Positions 34,708 through 43,455 of a DNA stretch of 64,000 bases are shown here, piece after piece. Both the position numbers and the translations under genes were made by a program. Every line of letters begins with the position of its first letter. Position 1 is the first letter of the stretch. Source of the DNA: Streptomyces sp. S.PB5 (lineage in GTDB: Bacteria; Actinomycetota; Actinomycetes; Streptomycetales; Streptomycetaceae); the NCBI RefSeq assembly GCF_030403745.1, contig NZ_JAQMWP010000016.1, forward strand, positions 1-64,000, given 5' to 3'. The notes under the pieces were generated by a model. It did not search any database. It saw only the letters and a program-made list of their open reading frames with translations, and was not told where the DNA came from.

Positions 34708-34934
34708 TCCCGTCCGCTGTCCCCGCTCCGGGCGGGACGGGGATGCCTGGACACCGGCGTAACGATCGGAGCGCTCTGGCAGGGCCGCGCCGGTGCCTGC
34801 TGCGACCGCGGCAGGTGCTGCGGGTCACGATCGCATGATCGAGTGATGTGTCGGGATGTGCGCAGATGTGAGCCTGGGTGATTGTTTGATCCATTTCTCC
34901 CCCCGTCGCTGACGAGAAGTCCCAGGAGACGATC

Positions 34935-35810
34935 ATGCTGCGTTCGACCACGGCTGCCCCGAGCCGGCACTCCGCCGGACCGCATCCACGCGATCGTCGA
35001 CGCGTGTCGCACGGTCCGCGCCGCCTGCTCCTCGCCCTCGTCGCGGGCGTTTCGCTCACCGCCATGACAGCCTGTGCCGGGCCGCATCAGGATCGGACGG
35101 CGCGGACCGCCAAAGACCTGGAGGTGTCGCGCTCCCCCGCGCCGGCGGCCCTGACCTCCCAGGGAGCCCGGCACGCCCTGCTCACCATGGCGTACCTGGG
35201 CTCACAGTGGACCGAGGTGCGGGACGTGCCTGGTGCCTACGACGATCTGCTGCAGGCCACAGTGGACAGGAGGCAGTTCTACCTGAACGACGCGGGCGCG
35301 GGTGCCTGCCAGCAGTTACTGGACCGGTTGAGCCGGAACCGGTTGGTAGCGGCCGCACCGGACGGCTCGGCGCACGCGGTCGCGGTGTTCGCCTCCGACG
35401 ACGGGGCGCGCCTGCGCTACGAGGTGGGCGCCTATCCGGCGGACCGGCTCGCCGCGGACCGGACCTGGCTGGCCGCGTTGCCGGATAGGTGCGACCAGTT
35501 CGAGGCCACACGCCCCGACGGCAGTCGGGAGAGCGTCCAGGTCACTGCCCTCGACGTGCCGAAAACGGGCGGAACCCGGCAGGCCCTGCAGGTGGTCGCC
35601 AGGGGCACCACGAACGGGGTGCCGTTCACCCTGTCCCTCGACGTTGCCCTGGTGACCAGCGAGAGCAGCGCCATCAGCGTGATCAACGGGGGCCTGGGCG
35701 GGGCGTCCGCGGTGGCCACCGAACAGGCCGTCCGACTGGGCGGCGAGCGGCTGGCCACGGTCCTCGCGGGCGGAACGCCGCCAGCCTCGCCAGACGGGCT
35801 GTTCGACTGA
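34935..35810 (+). CDS. Lipoprotein/secreted sensor-domain-like protein
   Basis: The 291-residue protein has a long basic N-terminus (HPRDRRRVSHGPRRLLLALVA), a hydrophobic stretch LLLALVAGVSLTAMTAC and a Cys that would be lipidated. The lipobox has Met at -3 (MTAC), which is somewhat unusual. The mature part contains Cys pairs (GACQQLL, DRCDQFE) and a fold recalling PknH-like extracellular sensor domains: beta strands with FYLNDAGAGACQQL and AVAVFASDDGARLRY. Function is unproven. The gene is isolated. Confidence 0.6.
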   Translation: MLRSTTAAPSRHSAGPHPRDRRRVSHGPRRLLLALVAGVSLTAMTACAGPHQDRTARTAKDLEVSRSPAPAALTSQGARHALLTMAYLGSQWTEVRDVPGAYDDLLQATVDRRQFYLNDAGAGACQQLLDRLSRNRLVAAAPDGSAHAVAVFASDDGARLRYEVGAYPADRLAADRTWLAALPDRCDQFEATRPDGSRESVQVTALDVPKTGGTRQALQVVARGTTNGVPFTLSLDVALVTSESSAISVINGGLGGASAVATEQAVRLGGERLATVLAGGTPPASPDGLFD

Positions 35811-36007
35811 TCTGCGCGCACATGGCCCTGGTGTAGACGGCGGCACACAGCAACCCTGCGACAAGTCGCTCAACTAAGCGCATGTAAGAGTCACTGCTCG
35901 CACCCATGCCATGAACGAGTCAGCGATGGCTCACTGTGTAGTGTTTGAGTGTCACTCACTCTCACTGTGAGCTGACAGTCACTCTGACCCCTTCCCGGAA
36001 AGTGACC

Positions 36008-36934
36008 ATGCGCATAGGTTTCGCACTCCCCCAGTTCCATCACCAGGCGTTCGAAGTTGCTCGGGTCGCGGAGTTCGCCCGCGAGGCCGAACGGGCCGGT
36101 GCCGCCAGTCTGTGGGTCGGCGATCGCAACCTCGCCGCCGTCCGGCCCCTCGTGGGCTACGGCGGACACGGCGACACCATTCCGCCCGAACTCAACCCCG
36201 CCGCCGACCCGTTCGTACTTCTCGGGATCGCGGCCGCCGTCACCGAGCGCGTCCTGCTTGGCTCGCACGTGCTCATCGCCCCGTTGTACCCGGCCGTACA
36301 GCTCGCGCGGGCCCTCACCACCATCGACGTGATCAGCGGCGGTCGGGTGCTGCCGGGATTCGGACTGGGCTGGTCGCCGGAGGAGTACGAGGCGGCGGGA
36401 CGGGACTTCGCCCGGCGCGGTGCCTTGCTCGACGAACTCCTCGATGCCCTGGACGTCATCTGGACGCAGGACCCCGCCGGGTATTCCGGGAACTTGCTCT
36501 CCGTACCGCTGCATCATGCGCCGCTGAAGCCGGCCCGCACACCACGTCCCCCGGTCTATCTGGGAGCACTCTCCACCGTCGCCCTGCGCCGGGTCGCCCG
36601 CCGTGCGGACGGCTGGCTGCCGCTGTGCGTGGTGCCGGATTACGTCGACGCGGAGGGTCTGATCGCGCAGCGCGCGTCGATCGACACATGGGCGCGGGAG
36701 GCTGGCCGTCAACCGGCGGACATCGACACCGTGCTGCGGGTCAACGTTGCCCAGGGAACGGGTGTCGCGGCCGTGGCGGACGCGATCCGCGATCTGCACG
36801 ACAAAACGGAGATAGATCACTTCATGGTCGATTCCATGTACGAAGTGGAGTCGGTGGACGGGGCGATCGCCTACGCGCGTGAACTGCTGGCGCTGCTGGC
36901 GGATATGACGGATACCCAGAACGCCCTTTTCTGA
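36008..36934 (+). CDS. LLM-class (F420-dependent type) oxidoreductase
   Basis: The 308-residue TIM-barrel protein opens MRIGFALPQFHHQAFEVARV and has LWVGDRNLAAVRPL, VLLGSHVLIAPLYPAVQLAR, RVLPGFGLGWSPEEYEAAG and ARRADGWLP. This is the order of bacterial luciferase-like and F420-dependent monooxygenases and reductases. GGAAAG precedes ATG 36008. The substrate is unknown. Upstream, at 35945-36000, GTCACTC-like repeats (GAGTGTCACTC, CAGTCACTC) suggest an operator. Confidence 0.85.
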   Translation: MRIGFALPQFHHQAFEVARVAEFAREAERAGAASLWVGDRNLAAVRPLVGYGGHGDTIPPELNPAADPFVLLGIAAAVTERVLLGSHVLIAPLYPAVQLARALTTIDVISGGRVLPGFGLGWSPEEYEAAGRDFARRGALLDELLDALDVIWTQDPAGYSGNLLSVPLHHAPLKPARTPRPPVYLGALSTVALRRVARRADGWLPLCVVPDYVDAEGLIAQRASIDTWAREAGRQPADIDTVLRVNVAQGTGVAAVADAIRDLHDKTEIDHFMVDSMYEVESVDGAIAYARELLALLADMTDTQNALF

Positions 36935-36985
36935 CAACGTTGCCGTGATTCGCTCCGATGGTTTTTCCGAGCTGAGAGAGGCCTT

Positions 36986-37189
36986 TTAACCGGAGCAGGC
37001 CGTGCGCTGCGCTTCCTGCCACGCGCAGCGCGGGCACAGGGGGAGTCCGGGGACGTCATACCTGAAATCGGTGGGCTCCCGGCACAGGACACACTCGGCG
37101 GTCGGCTCACCAGGGGCCGCCCGCCACTCCTCCGCGTCGATGCTCGGCACCTGAGCAGGAGTCGGGCAATAGGGTTCCTTCTCGGGCAT
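36986..37189 (-). CDS. Small zinc-ribbon-like protein (67 aa)
   Basis: The protein starts MPEKEPYCPTPAQVP and contains CVLCREPTDFRYDVPGLPLC then CPRC. The C-x2-C and C-x2-C pairs are 17 residues apart, the spacing of a zinc ribbon. Such small actinobacterial proteins are common and of unknown role. ATG 37189 was chosen because AAGGAG is just upstream on the minus strand. It is divergent from the XRE regulator gene. Confidence 0.6.
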   Translation of the reverse strand: MPEKEPYCPTPAQVPSIDAEEWRAAPGEPTAECVLCREPTDFRYDVPGLPLCPRCAWQEAQRTACSG

Positions 37190-37431
37190 CAGGTCTCCTT
37201 CGCCGACCGGGGCCGCGTGGTACACCGGTCTCTCTTCAGCGGCTGAGCATCATATTGCCCGCTGTCATGCCAGAAAGCTGTCGAGCCGTCCGGACGGTTT
37301 CCGCGGAGAGCCCCACGGTGCGCCGTTGGTTTTGCACCAGGCCCCTCTTCAATCATGGGTAGACGTGTCACGTACACCCACACAGTCATGTTGGGGTTCA
37401 TTGCCTCAAGTCAGCAAGTAACCTTAGTTAA

Positions 37432-38304
37432 ATGCACAACGTCAGTCCTCTGGGTGAGTTCATACGAGCACGCCGCACTGCCACGTCACCCGCACAAGTG
37501 GGGCTTCCGGACGATGGTCCACGGCGTACCTCGGGGCTCCGGCGTAATGAGGTGGCCATGCTGGCGGGCGTGAGCGAAGGGTATTACGCGCGTCTGGAAC
37601 AAGGGCGGGAGAAGCATCCGTCCGAGCAGGTGCTCAATGCGCTGACCCGGGTCTTCGGACTGGACGCCGAGGCCGCCGAGCATCTGCACCAGCTGGCCTG
37701 GCAGGGGTTGCGCACCCGTGAGTCGGCACCGATCGACAACTGCCTGGCCGCACACCTGGTCCGGCTGATCGACACCTGGGACACCCCGGCCCTGATCATG
37801 AGTCGCCGGTTCGACGTCCTGGCCGCGAACGACGGGGGCAGGGCGCTTTTCTCCATGCTGGGCGCGGAGACTAGCCTTCCCCGTTTCATCTTCCTGGACC
37901 CGCGCGCCCGGCAGTTCTACCAGGACTGGCAGGCGCTCGCCTGGGCCTGCGTGGCCAGTCTGCGCGCGACGTCCGCGCTCCACCCCAAAGACCGGGCGCT
38001 GCGCGCCCTGGTGGAAGAACTGTCGGCGGAGAGCGAGGAGTTCACCTGGTTCTGGGCGAAGTACGACATCCGCGCCAAGACCCACCGGACGGGCTGGATG
38101 GTGCATCCACAGGTCGGCGCCCTGCAGCTGACGTACCAGTCGTTCACCATCAACGGCACGCCCGGTCACCAACTCGGCACCTTCCAGGCCGAGCCGGGCT
38201 CGCCGAGCGAACGAGCACTGCGGGGGCTGATCCGCCCTGGGTGCGACGCTCCCGCCGGGGGGCCGGCCACGGGCGACGGCCGGTGCCTCGATAGCTCCTC
38301 ATGA
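37432..38304 (+). CDS. XRE-family regulator with MmyB-like ligand domain
   Basis: The 290-residue protein has an N-terminal helix-turn-helix containing GLRRNEVAMLAGVSEGYYARLEQGRE and a C-terminal MmyB-like domain with VRLIDTWDTPALIMSRRFDV, FIFLDPRARQFYQDW and TFQAEPGSPSERALR. Members of this streptomycete family regulate neighbouring oxidoreductase or hydrolase genes and may bind fatty acids. ATG 37432 starts the conserved N-terminus. A close relative, now broken, lies at 48542-49356. The following 450 bases (38305-38757) hold short Gly/Ala-type repeats (GGCGGCTTC) and no gene. Confidence 0.85.
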   Translation: MHNVSPLGEFIRARRTATSPAQVGLPDDGPRRTSGLRRNEVAMLAGVSEGYYARLEQGREKHPSEQVLNALTRVFGLDAEAAEHLHQLAWQGLRTRESAPIDNCLAAHLVRLIDTWDTPALIMSRRFDVLAANDGGRALFSMLGAETSLPRFIFLDPRARQFYQDWQALAWACVASLRATSALHPKDRALRALVEELSAESEEFTWFWAKYDIRAKTHRTGWMVHPQVGALQLTYQSFTINGTPGHQLGTFQAEPGSPSERALRGLIRPGCDAPAGGPATGDGRCLDSSS

Positions 38305-38757
38305 CACCTGCCCCACAGCGCGTGCCGCCGCCCCGCTGACGCGCCGCCCGTTGCAACAGAAGCTGGGCGTACCCCCTACCCGTTCAGATCGGCCGACTCC
38401 CTGTCCTCGGTCGCCTGGGCCACCTCGTCGTGCCGGCGCAGCGCGGTCGAATGGGTCCAGGTCGAGCTGAAGGCGCTGCACGGACGTGCACAGACCAGGC
38501 TGCCGCAGGGATCTTTGCTGGGCTGTCAGCAGATCGTGCCGCTCCCGGTACCGACCCTGCCAGCCGACCGCCTCGGCGGCTTCGGCGGCTTCGGCTGCGA
38601 GCTCGGCGTTCGGGTGGATCTCGGTGAGCGGCAGGTGCCGCCAGACGGATACCCCATCCGGTCGGAGTCGTTCAGCAGGCGGGGCCGCAGGGCGTCCCTC
38701 TGAGATATGCGCGCCGGACGCGGGATCAGGGGCGGTGCGGCGTGCTGCCGGGTGCCG

Positions 38758-39771
38758 TCATGACCTCCGGCGGGGCGGGCGGCCGTCCACGCCGGGGCGG
38801 CCCACCACGCGGAACAGCAGGATCAGCGACGGCAGGATCAGTACGCCCGCCACACAGGCGACGCCGACGAGGACGCCGAGAGTGGCATCGGGTGAGGCGG
38901 CGTCCTGGAGCGAGACGTGGGTGCCGAGGAGGTAGGGGTACTGGGAGACGCCCCAGCCGCCGAGGACGAGGGCAACGGCCGCCGCGGCGGCCTCGCGCAG
39001 GCCCCGGACCTCTTCGGCGCGCAACAGCACCAGGCCCGCCAGACCGCCGAGCGCGGCCAGCAGGACCAGCGGCAGGGACCGGTGGGTCAGGTTGTGGAAC
39101 AACCGGGGCACGTCCGCCCGCAGCACGAAGATGCCGCCGGCGCTGACGGCGCCGGCCAGCACGCCCGAGGCCAGTCCCCGGACACAGAAGTAGCGGAACA
39201 GATCCCCGTCCCCGCGGCGCCGGGCGGTCACCGTCAGATAGACGGCCGCGAGGTGGGCGCAGACCAGGACGGCTAGCACTCCGCCGAGGACACCGCTCGG
39301 GTTCAGCCAGCTGGTGAGGGCGTTCCCGCCGCCTCCGGCGGGCACCCGCCCGGAGGCCAGGGCACCGGCGACGGAGCCGAAGCAGAAGGGTGTCAGCACC
39401 GAGGAAGCGGCGAACGCGGCGCCGTACAGGCGCTGTTCGGGGGTGCGCAGGGAAACTTTGCGGAAGGCGAAGCCGGCCCCGCGCAGTACGATGCCGAGCG
39501 CGGCGACGCCCAGTGGGATGTAGCACGTCGTGGTCAGGGCCGCGAACGCCGTGGGGAAGCCGCTCCACAGGATCACCAGGCAGTAGATCAGCCAGGTGTG
39601 GTTGGCCTCCCACACAGGTGCGAGGGAGGCGTCGATGAGGGCGCGCGGGGCCCGACCGCGGCGAGCGCCGCCCGCGAGGAGGTCCCAGAACCCGGCGCCG
39701 AAGTCGGCACCGGCGAGCAGGCCGTAGGCGATGACGCCGAGGAAGAGGAAGACGGTGACGAGGTTCGCCAT
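38758..39771 (-). CDS. cydB: Cytochrome bd ubiquinol oxidase subunit II
   Basis: The 337-residue protein has eight to nine helices and the CydB features GADFGAGFWDLLAGG, APVWEANHTWLIYCLVILW and GFAFRK. CydB pairs with CydA to reduce oxygen to water with menaquinol or ubiquinol, conserving less energy but with high oxygen affinity. Its start lies one base after the CydA stop, so the two are translationally coupled. The CydX-type small subunit and CydC/D exporter are not next to it. Confidence 0.92.
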   Translation of the reverse strand: MANLVTVFLFLGVIAYGLLAGADFGAGFWDLLAGGARRGRAPRALIDASLAPVWEANHTWLIYCLVILWSGFPTAFAALTTTCYIPLGVAALGIVLRGAGFAFRKVSLRTPEQRLYGAAFAASSVLTPFCFGSVAGALASGRVPAGGGGNALTSWLNPSGVLGGVLAVLVCAHLAAVYLTVTARRRGDGDLFRYFCVRGLASGVLAGAVSAGGIFVLRADVPRLFHNLTHRSLPLVLLAALGGLAGLVLLRAEEVRGLREAAAAAVALVLGGWGVSQYPYLLGTHVSLQDAASPDATLGVLVGVACVAGVLILPSLILLFRVVGRPGVDGRPPRRRS

Positions 39772-39772
39772 T

Positions 39773-41191
39773 TCAGGACACCGGCCCTTCGCGGACCTCG
39801 TGCTCGGGTCCGTACGGTACGGGGGCGGCCGCGTCGCCCTGCTGCCGCCAGCGGCGGGCCATGGCGCGCAGCACCCACACGGCGGCGGCCCCTACGGCGG
39901 AGTACAGGGCGAGCACCGTGCCGAAGAACGGCCACAGGTTGCCGTGGGTGGCGACCGCGTCCCGGGTGAGCAGGTGCCCGACCACGATCCAGGGCTGGCG
40001 GCCCACCTCGGTGACGACCCAGCCGCTCTCCAGGCACAGGACCGCCACGACGCCGCACGCGGAGGCGCAGCGCAGGAACCAGCGGCTGGTGGCGAGCCGG
40101 TCGCGGCGCAGCCACCACAGCCAGGTGAACCACAGGGCGACGGCTAGCAGGAGGAAGGAGGTGCCGACCATGATGTCGAATGCCCAGTGCACGACGGTGG
40201 CTTCGGCGTCTGTCGGCCTGACCTGGGCCGGAACCGCCTCCAGGCCGTCGATGCGGGTGGATGGTCGGAATCCGGCCAGCAGGGACGCCAGGTCCGGGAT
40301 CTTGAGGCCGTACCGCACCTCGCCGTCGGCCAGTACGCCGCCGAGGGTCTCGGGGACGTGGCTGCTGGTCGTGGGGAGCAGTTCGATCGCCGCGAACTTG
40401 GCGGGCTCGTCGCCGAAGACCTGCCGGGCGATGGTGTCGCCGACGAGGATCTGTACCGGCAGCGCGTAGGCCGCCACGGCGAAGCCGGTGACGAAGCCCA
40501 CCCGGTGGTAGCGGTCGCGGCGCCCGCGGAGCATGCCTGCCGCGTAGACCCCGGCCACGACGAAACCCGCGACGATGTACGCGGCGATGAACATGTGCAG
40601 GAACTCAAGCCAGAAGGCACCGTTGAAGTACACCTCCGCGGGCCGGACGGCAACCACCTTGCCGTGCTCGAGGGTGATGCCGGCGGGCTGGTTCATCCAG
40701 GCGTTGGCGGCGACGACGGAGGCCGTGCCGCCGAGGCCTGCCAGGGAGACCGGGACGCCGCACCAGAAGTGCGCCCAGGGCCGCATCCGGTCCCAGCCGT
40801 AGATGTAGAGGGAGACGAAGATGGCCTCCAGGAAGAAGAACAGTCCCTCGACGGCGAAGGGGAAGCCGAACGCGGAGCCGTAGTTCTTCATCAGGCCGGG
40901 CCACAGGATGCCCAGTTCGAAGGAGAGCACGGTGCCGGTGACGGCTCCGACTGCGAACAGTACGGCGGCCACCTTCGACCAGCGCCGGGCGAGCAGCAGC
41001 GCCTCGGTGTCGCCCTTGCGTAGCCCGCGGTGGTGCGCGATGAGCATGAGGGTGGTGAGGGCCACGCCGAACGGCACCAGGATGATGTGGAAGCCCAGGG
41101 TGAACGCCATCTGTTCACGGGCCGGGAACAGCTGCTCGGGGTCCGCGTCGGCCGGGATGGAAAGGTATGTGAGCGCGTCGGCCGTCGTCAT
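39773..41191 (-). CDS. cydA: Cytochrome bd ubiquinol oxidase subunit I
   Basis: The 472-residue protein has nine helices with heme ligands: His in REQMAFTLGFHIILVPFG, the GRQPW near SGWVVTEVGRQPWIVVG, and ALEVLE-type regions such as VEGLFFFLEAIFVSLYIYGW with the quinol-site Glu. The Q loop is short, as in the CioA-type, cyanide-insensitive branch. It is a low-oxygen terminal oxidase; in streptomycetes it is induced by hypoxia or respiratory inhibition, which could link it to the redox-sensing regulators nearby. Confidence 0.92.
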   Translation of the reverse strand: MTTADALTYLSIPADADPEQLFPAREQMAFTLGFHIILVPFGVALTTLMLIAHHRGLRKGDTEALLLARRWSKVAAVLFAVGAVTGTVLSFELGILWPGLMKNYGSAFGFPFAVEGLFFFLEAIFVSLYIYGWDRMRPWAHFWCGVPVSLAGLGGTASVVAANAWMNQPAGITLEHGKVVAVRPAEVYFNGAFWLEFLHMFIAAYIVAGFVVAGVYAAGMLRGRRDRYHRVGFVTGFAVAAYALPVQILVGDTIARQVFGDEPAKFAAIELLPTTSSHVPETLGGVLADGEVRYGLKIPDLASLLAGFRPSTRIDGLEAVPAQVRPTDAEATVVHWAFDIMVGTSFLLLAVALWFTWLWWLRRDRLATSRWFLRCASACGVVAVLCLESGWVVTEVGRQPWIVVGHLLTRDAVATHGNLWPFFGTVLALYSAVGAAAVWVLRAMARRWRQQGDAAAPVPYGPEHEVREGPVS

Positions 41192-41202
41192 GTGCGGCTC
41201 CG

Positions 41203-41447
41203 TCAGTCCTCGAGGTGGGGCGCGTTCATCCCGGGCAGGTATCCGGCTGTGCCGCCCCGGGGCGTGTCGTGCGCGATGGCCTGATAGTGCGTCAGTGTCC
41301 GTACGCTGCCGTCGTAGGCGGCGACGAGGTCGGTGTTGCCAGGTGCAGGTCGAGCAGCGTGGAGTTGACCGTGACGACGCTGGTGAAGACTCCGCCCAGG
41401 CTCAGGAAGCCGACGGCGCTCGCCGCCCCGGCCGCGAGCGTCAGCAT
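41203..41447 (-). pseudogene. Frameshifted small membrane protein remnant
   Basis: On the minus strand MLTLAAGAASAVGFLSLGGVF, then TSVVTVNSTLLDLHLA, runs to about 41345. There, one lost base shifts the frame and the sequence continues NTDLVAAYDGSVRTLTHYQAI and ends YLPGMNAPHLED before the stop at 41203. The first part is a plausible signal/membrane helix. No family is recognised. It lies just upstream of cydA on the same strand, so it may once have belonged to that operon. Confidence 0.4.
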
Positions 41448-41601
41448 GCGGCGGCCGGATCGGGGCGGTGTCGGCCGAGAGGGCCGTCGGCATCGCACCC
41501 CACCCTTTTCATCACCAACCTGTGGCTCAGCCTTCCGGCCCTCGGGGTAACCCGCATCACAAGAATGCGTGAGAGGGTGCCGCGGGCTCCGCTCGGTCGG
41601 T

Positions 41602-42066
41602 TCAGTCGTCCTCGGGGAAGGTGCTGAGGAACGCATCGATGTCGATCTTCTCCTGGCCTCGCGGGACGATTCGTTCAGTGGCCTTGAGGAAGTCGCCGAC
41701 ACGGGCGCGGCGCACCTCGATCAGCGCCGCTCCGGACAGCGGGGTCAGGGCGATCTGCAGAATCCTTTCTGCCTTCGGCGCCACACAGATGTCTCCGGCC
41801 CCCGACGGAAGATGCAGGCCGTCGGCGAGCAGGTCTCTGCCGAAGATCCACGTCACCTCGCGGTGGTTCGGCAGGCAGAAGGAGAGCCGCACCACGTACG
41901 GGTCGGCCGGGTCGTAGTCGAAACGGGCACGCAGGGGGATCCGCAGTGTTCCTGCCGAGGCCAGCCAGCCCCGGATGTCGTGGCGGATCCGGCCGGAGGT
42001 CTCCGTGCCCAGATCCTGCTGCGAGGGGTCGGCCGCACGAGCCGCGTGCTCGCGACGCTGGTCCAT
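41602..42066 (-). CDS. SsgA-family sporulation/cell-division regulator
   Basis: The 154-residue protein has family features: IPLRARFDYDPADPYVVRLSF, WIFGRDLLADGLHLPSGAGD, and RILQIALTPLSGAALIEVRR. SsgA-like proteins direct FtsZ and septum placement or spore-wall formation in streptomycetes. The basic and Arg-rich N-terminus is a little longer than average. Of two adjacent ATGs, 42066 has GGAG at the correct distance. Accessory SALP copies like this are common. Confidence 0.85.
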   Translation of the reverse strand: MDQRREHAARAADPSQQDLGTETSGRIRHDIRGWLASAGTLRIPLRARFDYDPADPYVVRLSFCLPNHREVTWIFGRDLLADGLHLPSGAGDICVAPKAERILQIALTPLSGAALIEVRRARVGDFLKATERIVPRGQEKIDIDAFLSTFPEDD

Positions 42067-42157
42067 CATCTGCTCCGTTCGCTCTGCCGATGACCGCACG
42101 ACAAGCCTGTCGCGCGAGCGGGTCGGCACACATCAGTCATGTGACGTCGTTTCAGCG

Positions 42158-43168
42158 TCAGTAGTGGTGCAGGGGCATGACGGCCCGGACGCTGGTGCCA
42201 GAGCCCGGCACGTGCCGGACACTCAGGGTTCCGTCCACGGCGAGGACGTGGTCGGTCATGGCTGCCAGAGGTGCCGCGTCGTCCCCGTGACGAGGTGCGT
42301 CACCGTCGTCGTCGACACACACCACCAAAGCGGAGCCGACGTCGACCCGCACCTGGACCAAGTCCGCGCCTCCCACCCGCCCGGCGCGGTCGATCGCCTC
42401 GGTGACCAGGAAGTAGGCGTGCATCTCCACCGGGTCGGGCAGCCGCCCCTCCAGGGTTCCTGTGACGGTGACCTTCAGCGGGCTGAGGGCCGCGAAGGCG
42501 AGGAGAGCGGCCTTGAGCCCCCGCAGCTTGAGAACGCCCGGATAGGTGGCGGCCGTCGCCTCCCTGACGTGGGCCAGGGCCTCCTCCGCGTCCCGCAGCG
42601 ACGCGTCGAGCAACTCGATCGCCTCGGACGAGGGACCGGTGCCGTGGCCGAACTGCTCACGGACCAGGTGCAAGCCGAGCAGCAGTCCTACGAGACGCTC
42701 CTGAGCGCCGTGCTGGAGCGAGTCCGCGGTACGCCGCCAGTGGCGGGCGTCCTCCCGCGCGACATGTGGCTGCGGTTGCTGTTGCGGCAGCCGGAAGGGA
42801 TCGCGCTCGGGCCACGGCTCGGCATCGTCGTCGGAGGGCGGCAGGAAGACGTACACCGCCGTCTCACCGCCCGGTCGGTGCAGCGGCAGCAGTGACCAGA
42901 CCACCGGGACGAGCGAGCCGTCCGCATGGGTGAGGACACCTTCTCCGCGGGTCGGCAGCGTACCGGGGGCGCCGTGGCCGCCGGTGCCGCCCCTGGGACG
43001 CACGGACGGTCTGCCGTCGAGGCCCAGCAGGTCACGGGGCCGGTGGTAGCCCATGAACCGGGCAGCCGACGCATTCGCGTGCGACACCCGGTGATCGGCG
43101 TCCACAGCCCAGGCAGGCTGCTGAATGACGTCAAGGATGCTGGCCAGATCGTCGGCGGTTGACGTCAT
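42158..43168 (-). CDS. PAS-domain histidine kinase with degenerate ATPase motifs
   Basis: The 336-residue protein has an N-terminal PAS domain (ILDVIQQPAWAVDADHRVSH) and a HisKA_3-type dimerisation region with QHGAQERLVGLLLGL, in which His is the likely phosphoacceptor. The C-terminal ATPase domain keeps YFLVTEAIDRAG where active kinases have an N-box with Asn, and a D-rich DDDGDAP G1-like motif. The lack of the N-box Asn suggests weak ATP binding, so it might be a non-catalytic sensor or need a partner. No response regulator is adjacent. GGGAAGGGGAAG lies ahead of ATG 43168. Confidence 0.75.
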   Translation of the reverse strand: MTSTADDLASILDVIQQPAWAVDADHRVSHANASAARFMGYHRPRDLLGLDGRPSVRPRGGTGGHGAPGTLPTRGEGVLTHADGSLVPVVWSLLPLHRPGGETAVYVFLPPSDDDAEPWPERDPFRLPQQQPQPHVAREDARHWRRTADSLQHGAQERLVGLLLGLHLVREQFGHGTGPSSEAIELLDASLRDAEEALAHVREATAATYPGVLKLRGLKAALLAFAALSPLKVTVTGTLEGRLPDPVEMHAYFLVTEAIDRAGRVGGADLVQVRVDVGSALVVCVDDDGDAPRHGDDAAPLAAMTDHVLAVDGTLSVRHVPGSGTSVRAVMPLHHY

Positions 43169-43455
43169 CGCGCTTCCCCTTCCCCTAGGGATCGAGCACT
43201 CCCCCGGCCACACACGAGGGATCATGAACGTGTTCCCGGGGCGGATCCATCTCGGCCACGGGGCACCCTGCGCGAACGGACTGGGGCCGGGGCGCCGCCG
43301 CCCGCTGTGCCGCAGCGCGGTCGTCCCGTTCGAGGGCCGGCCGGTGAGCGGTACCTTCGCTGGTAAGAACTCTTCCAGCAAAGGCGACGGGCGGCATCCG
43401 TCATTTGACGCTGGCTCGGTCCCGCCGGGCCGGAACACCTCGGGGACGGGCGCGG

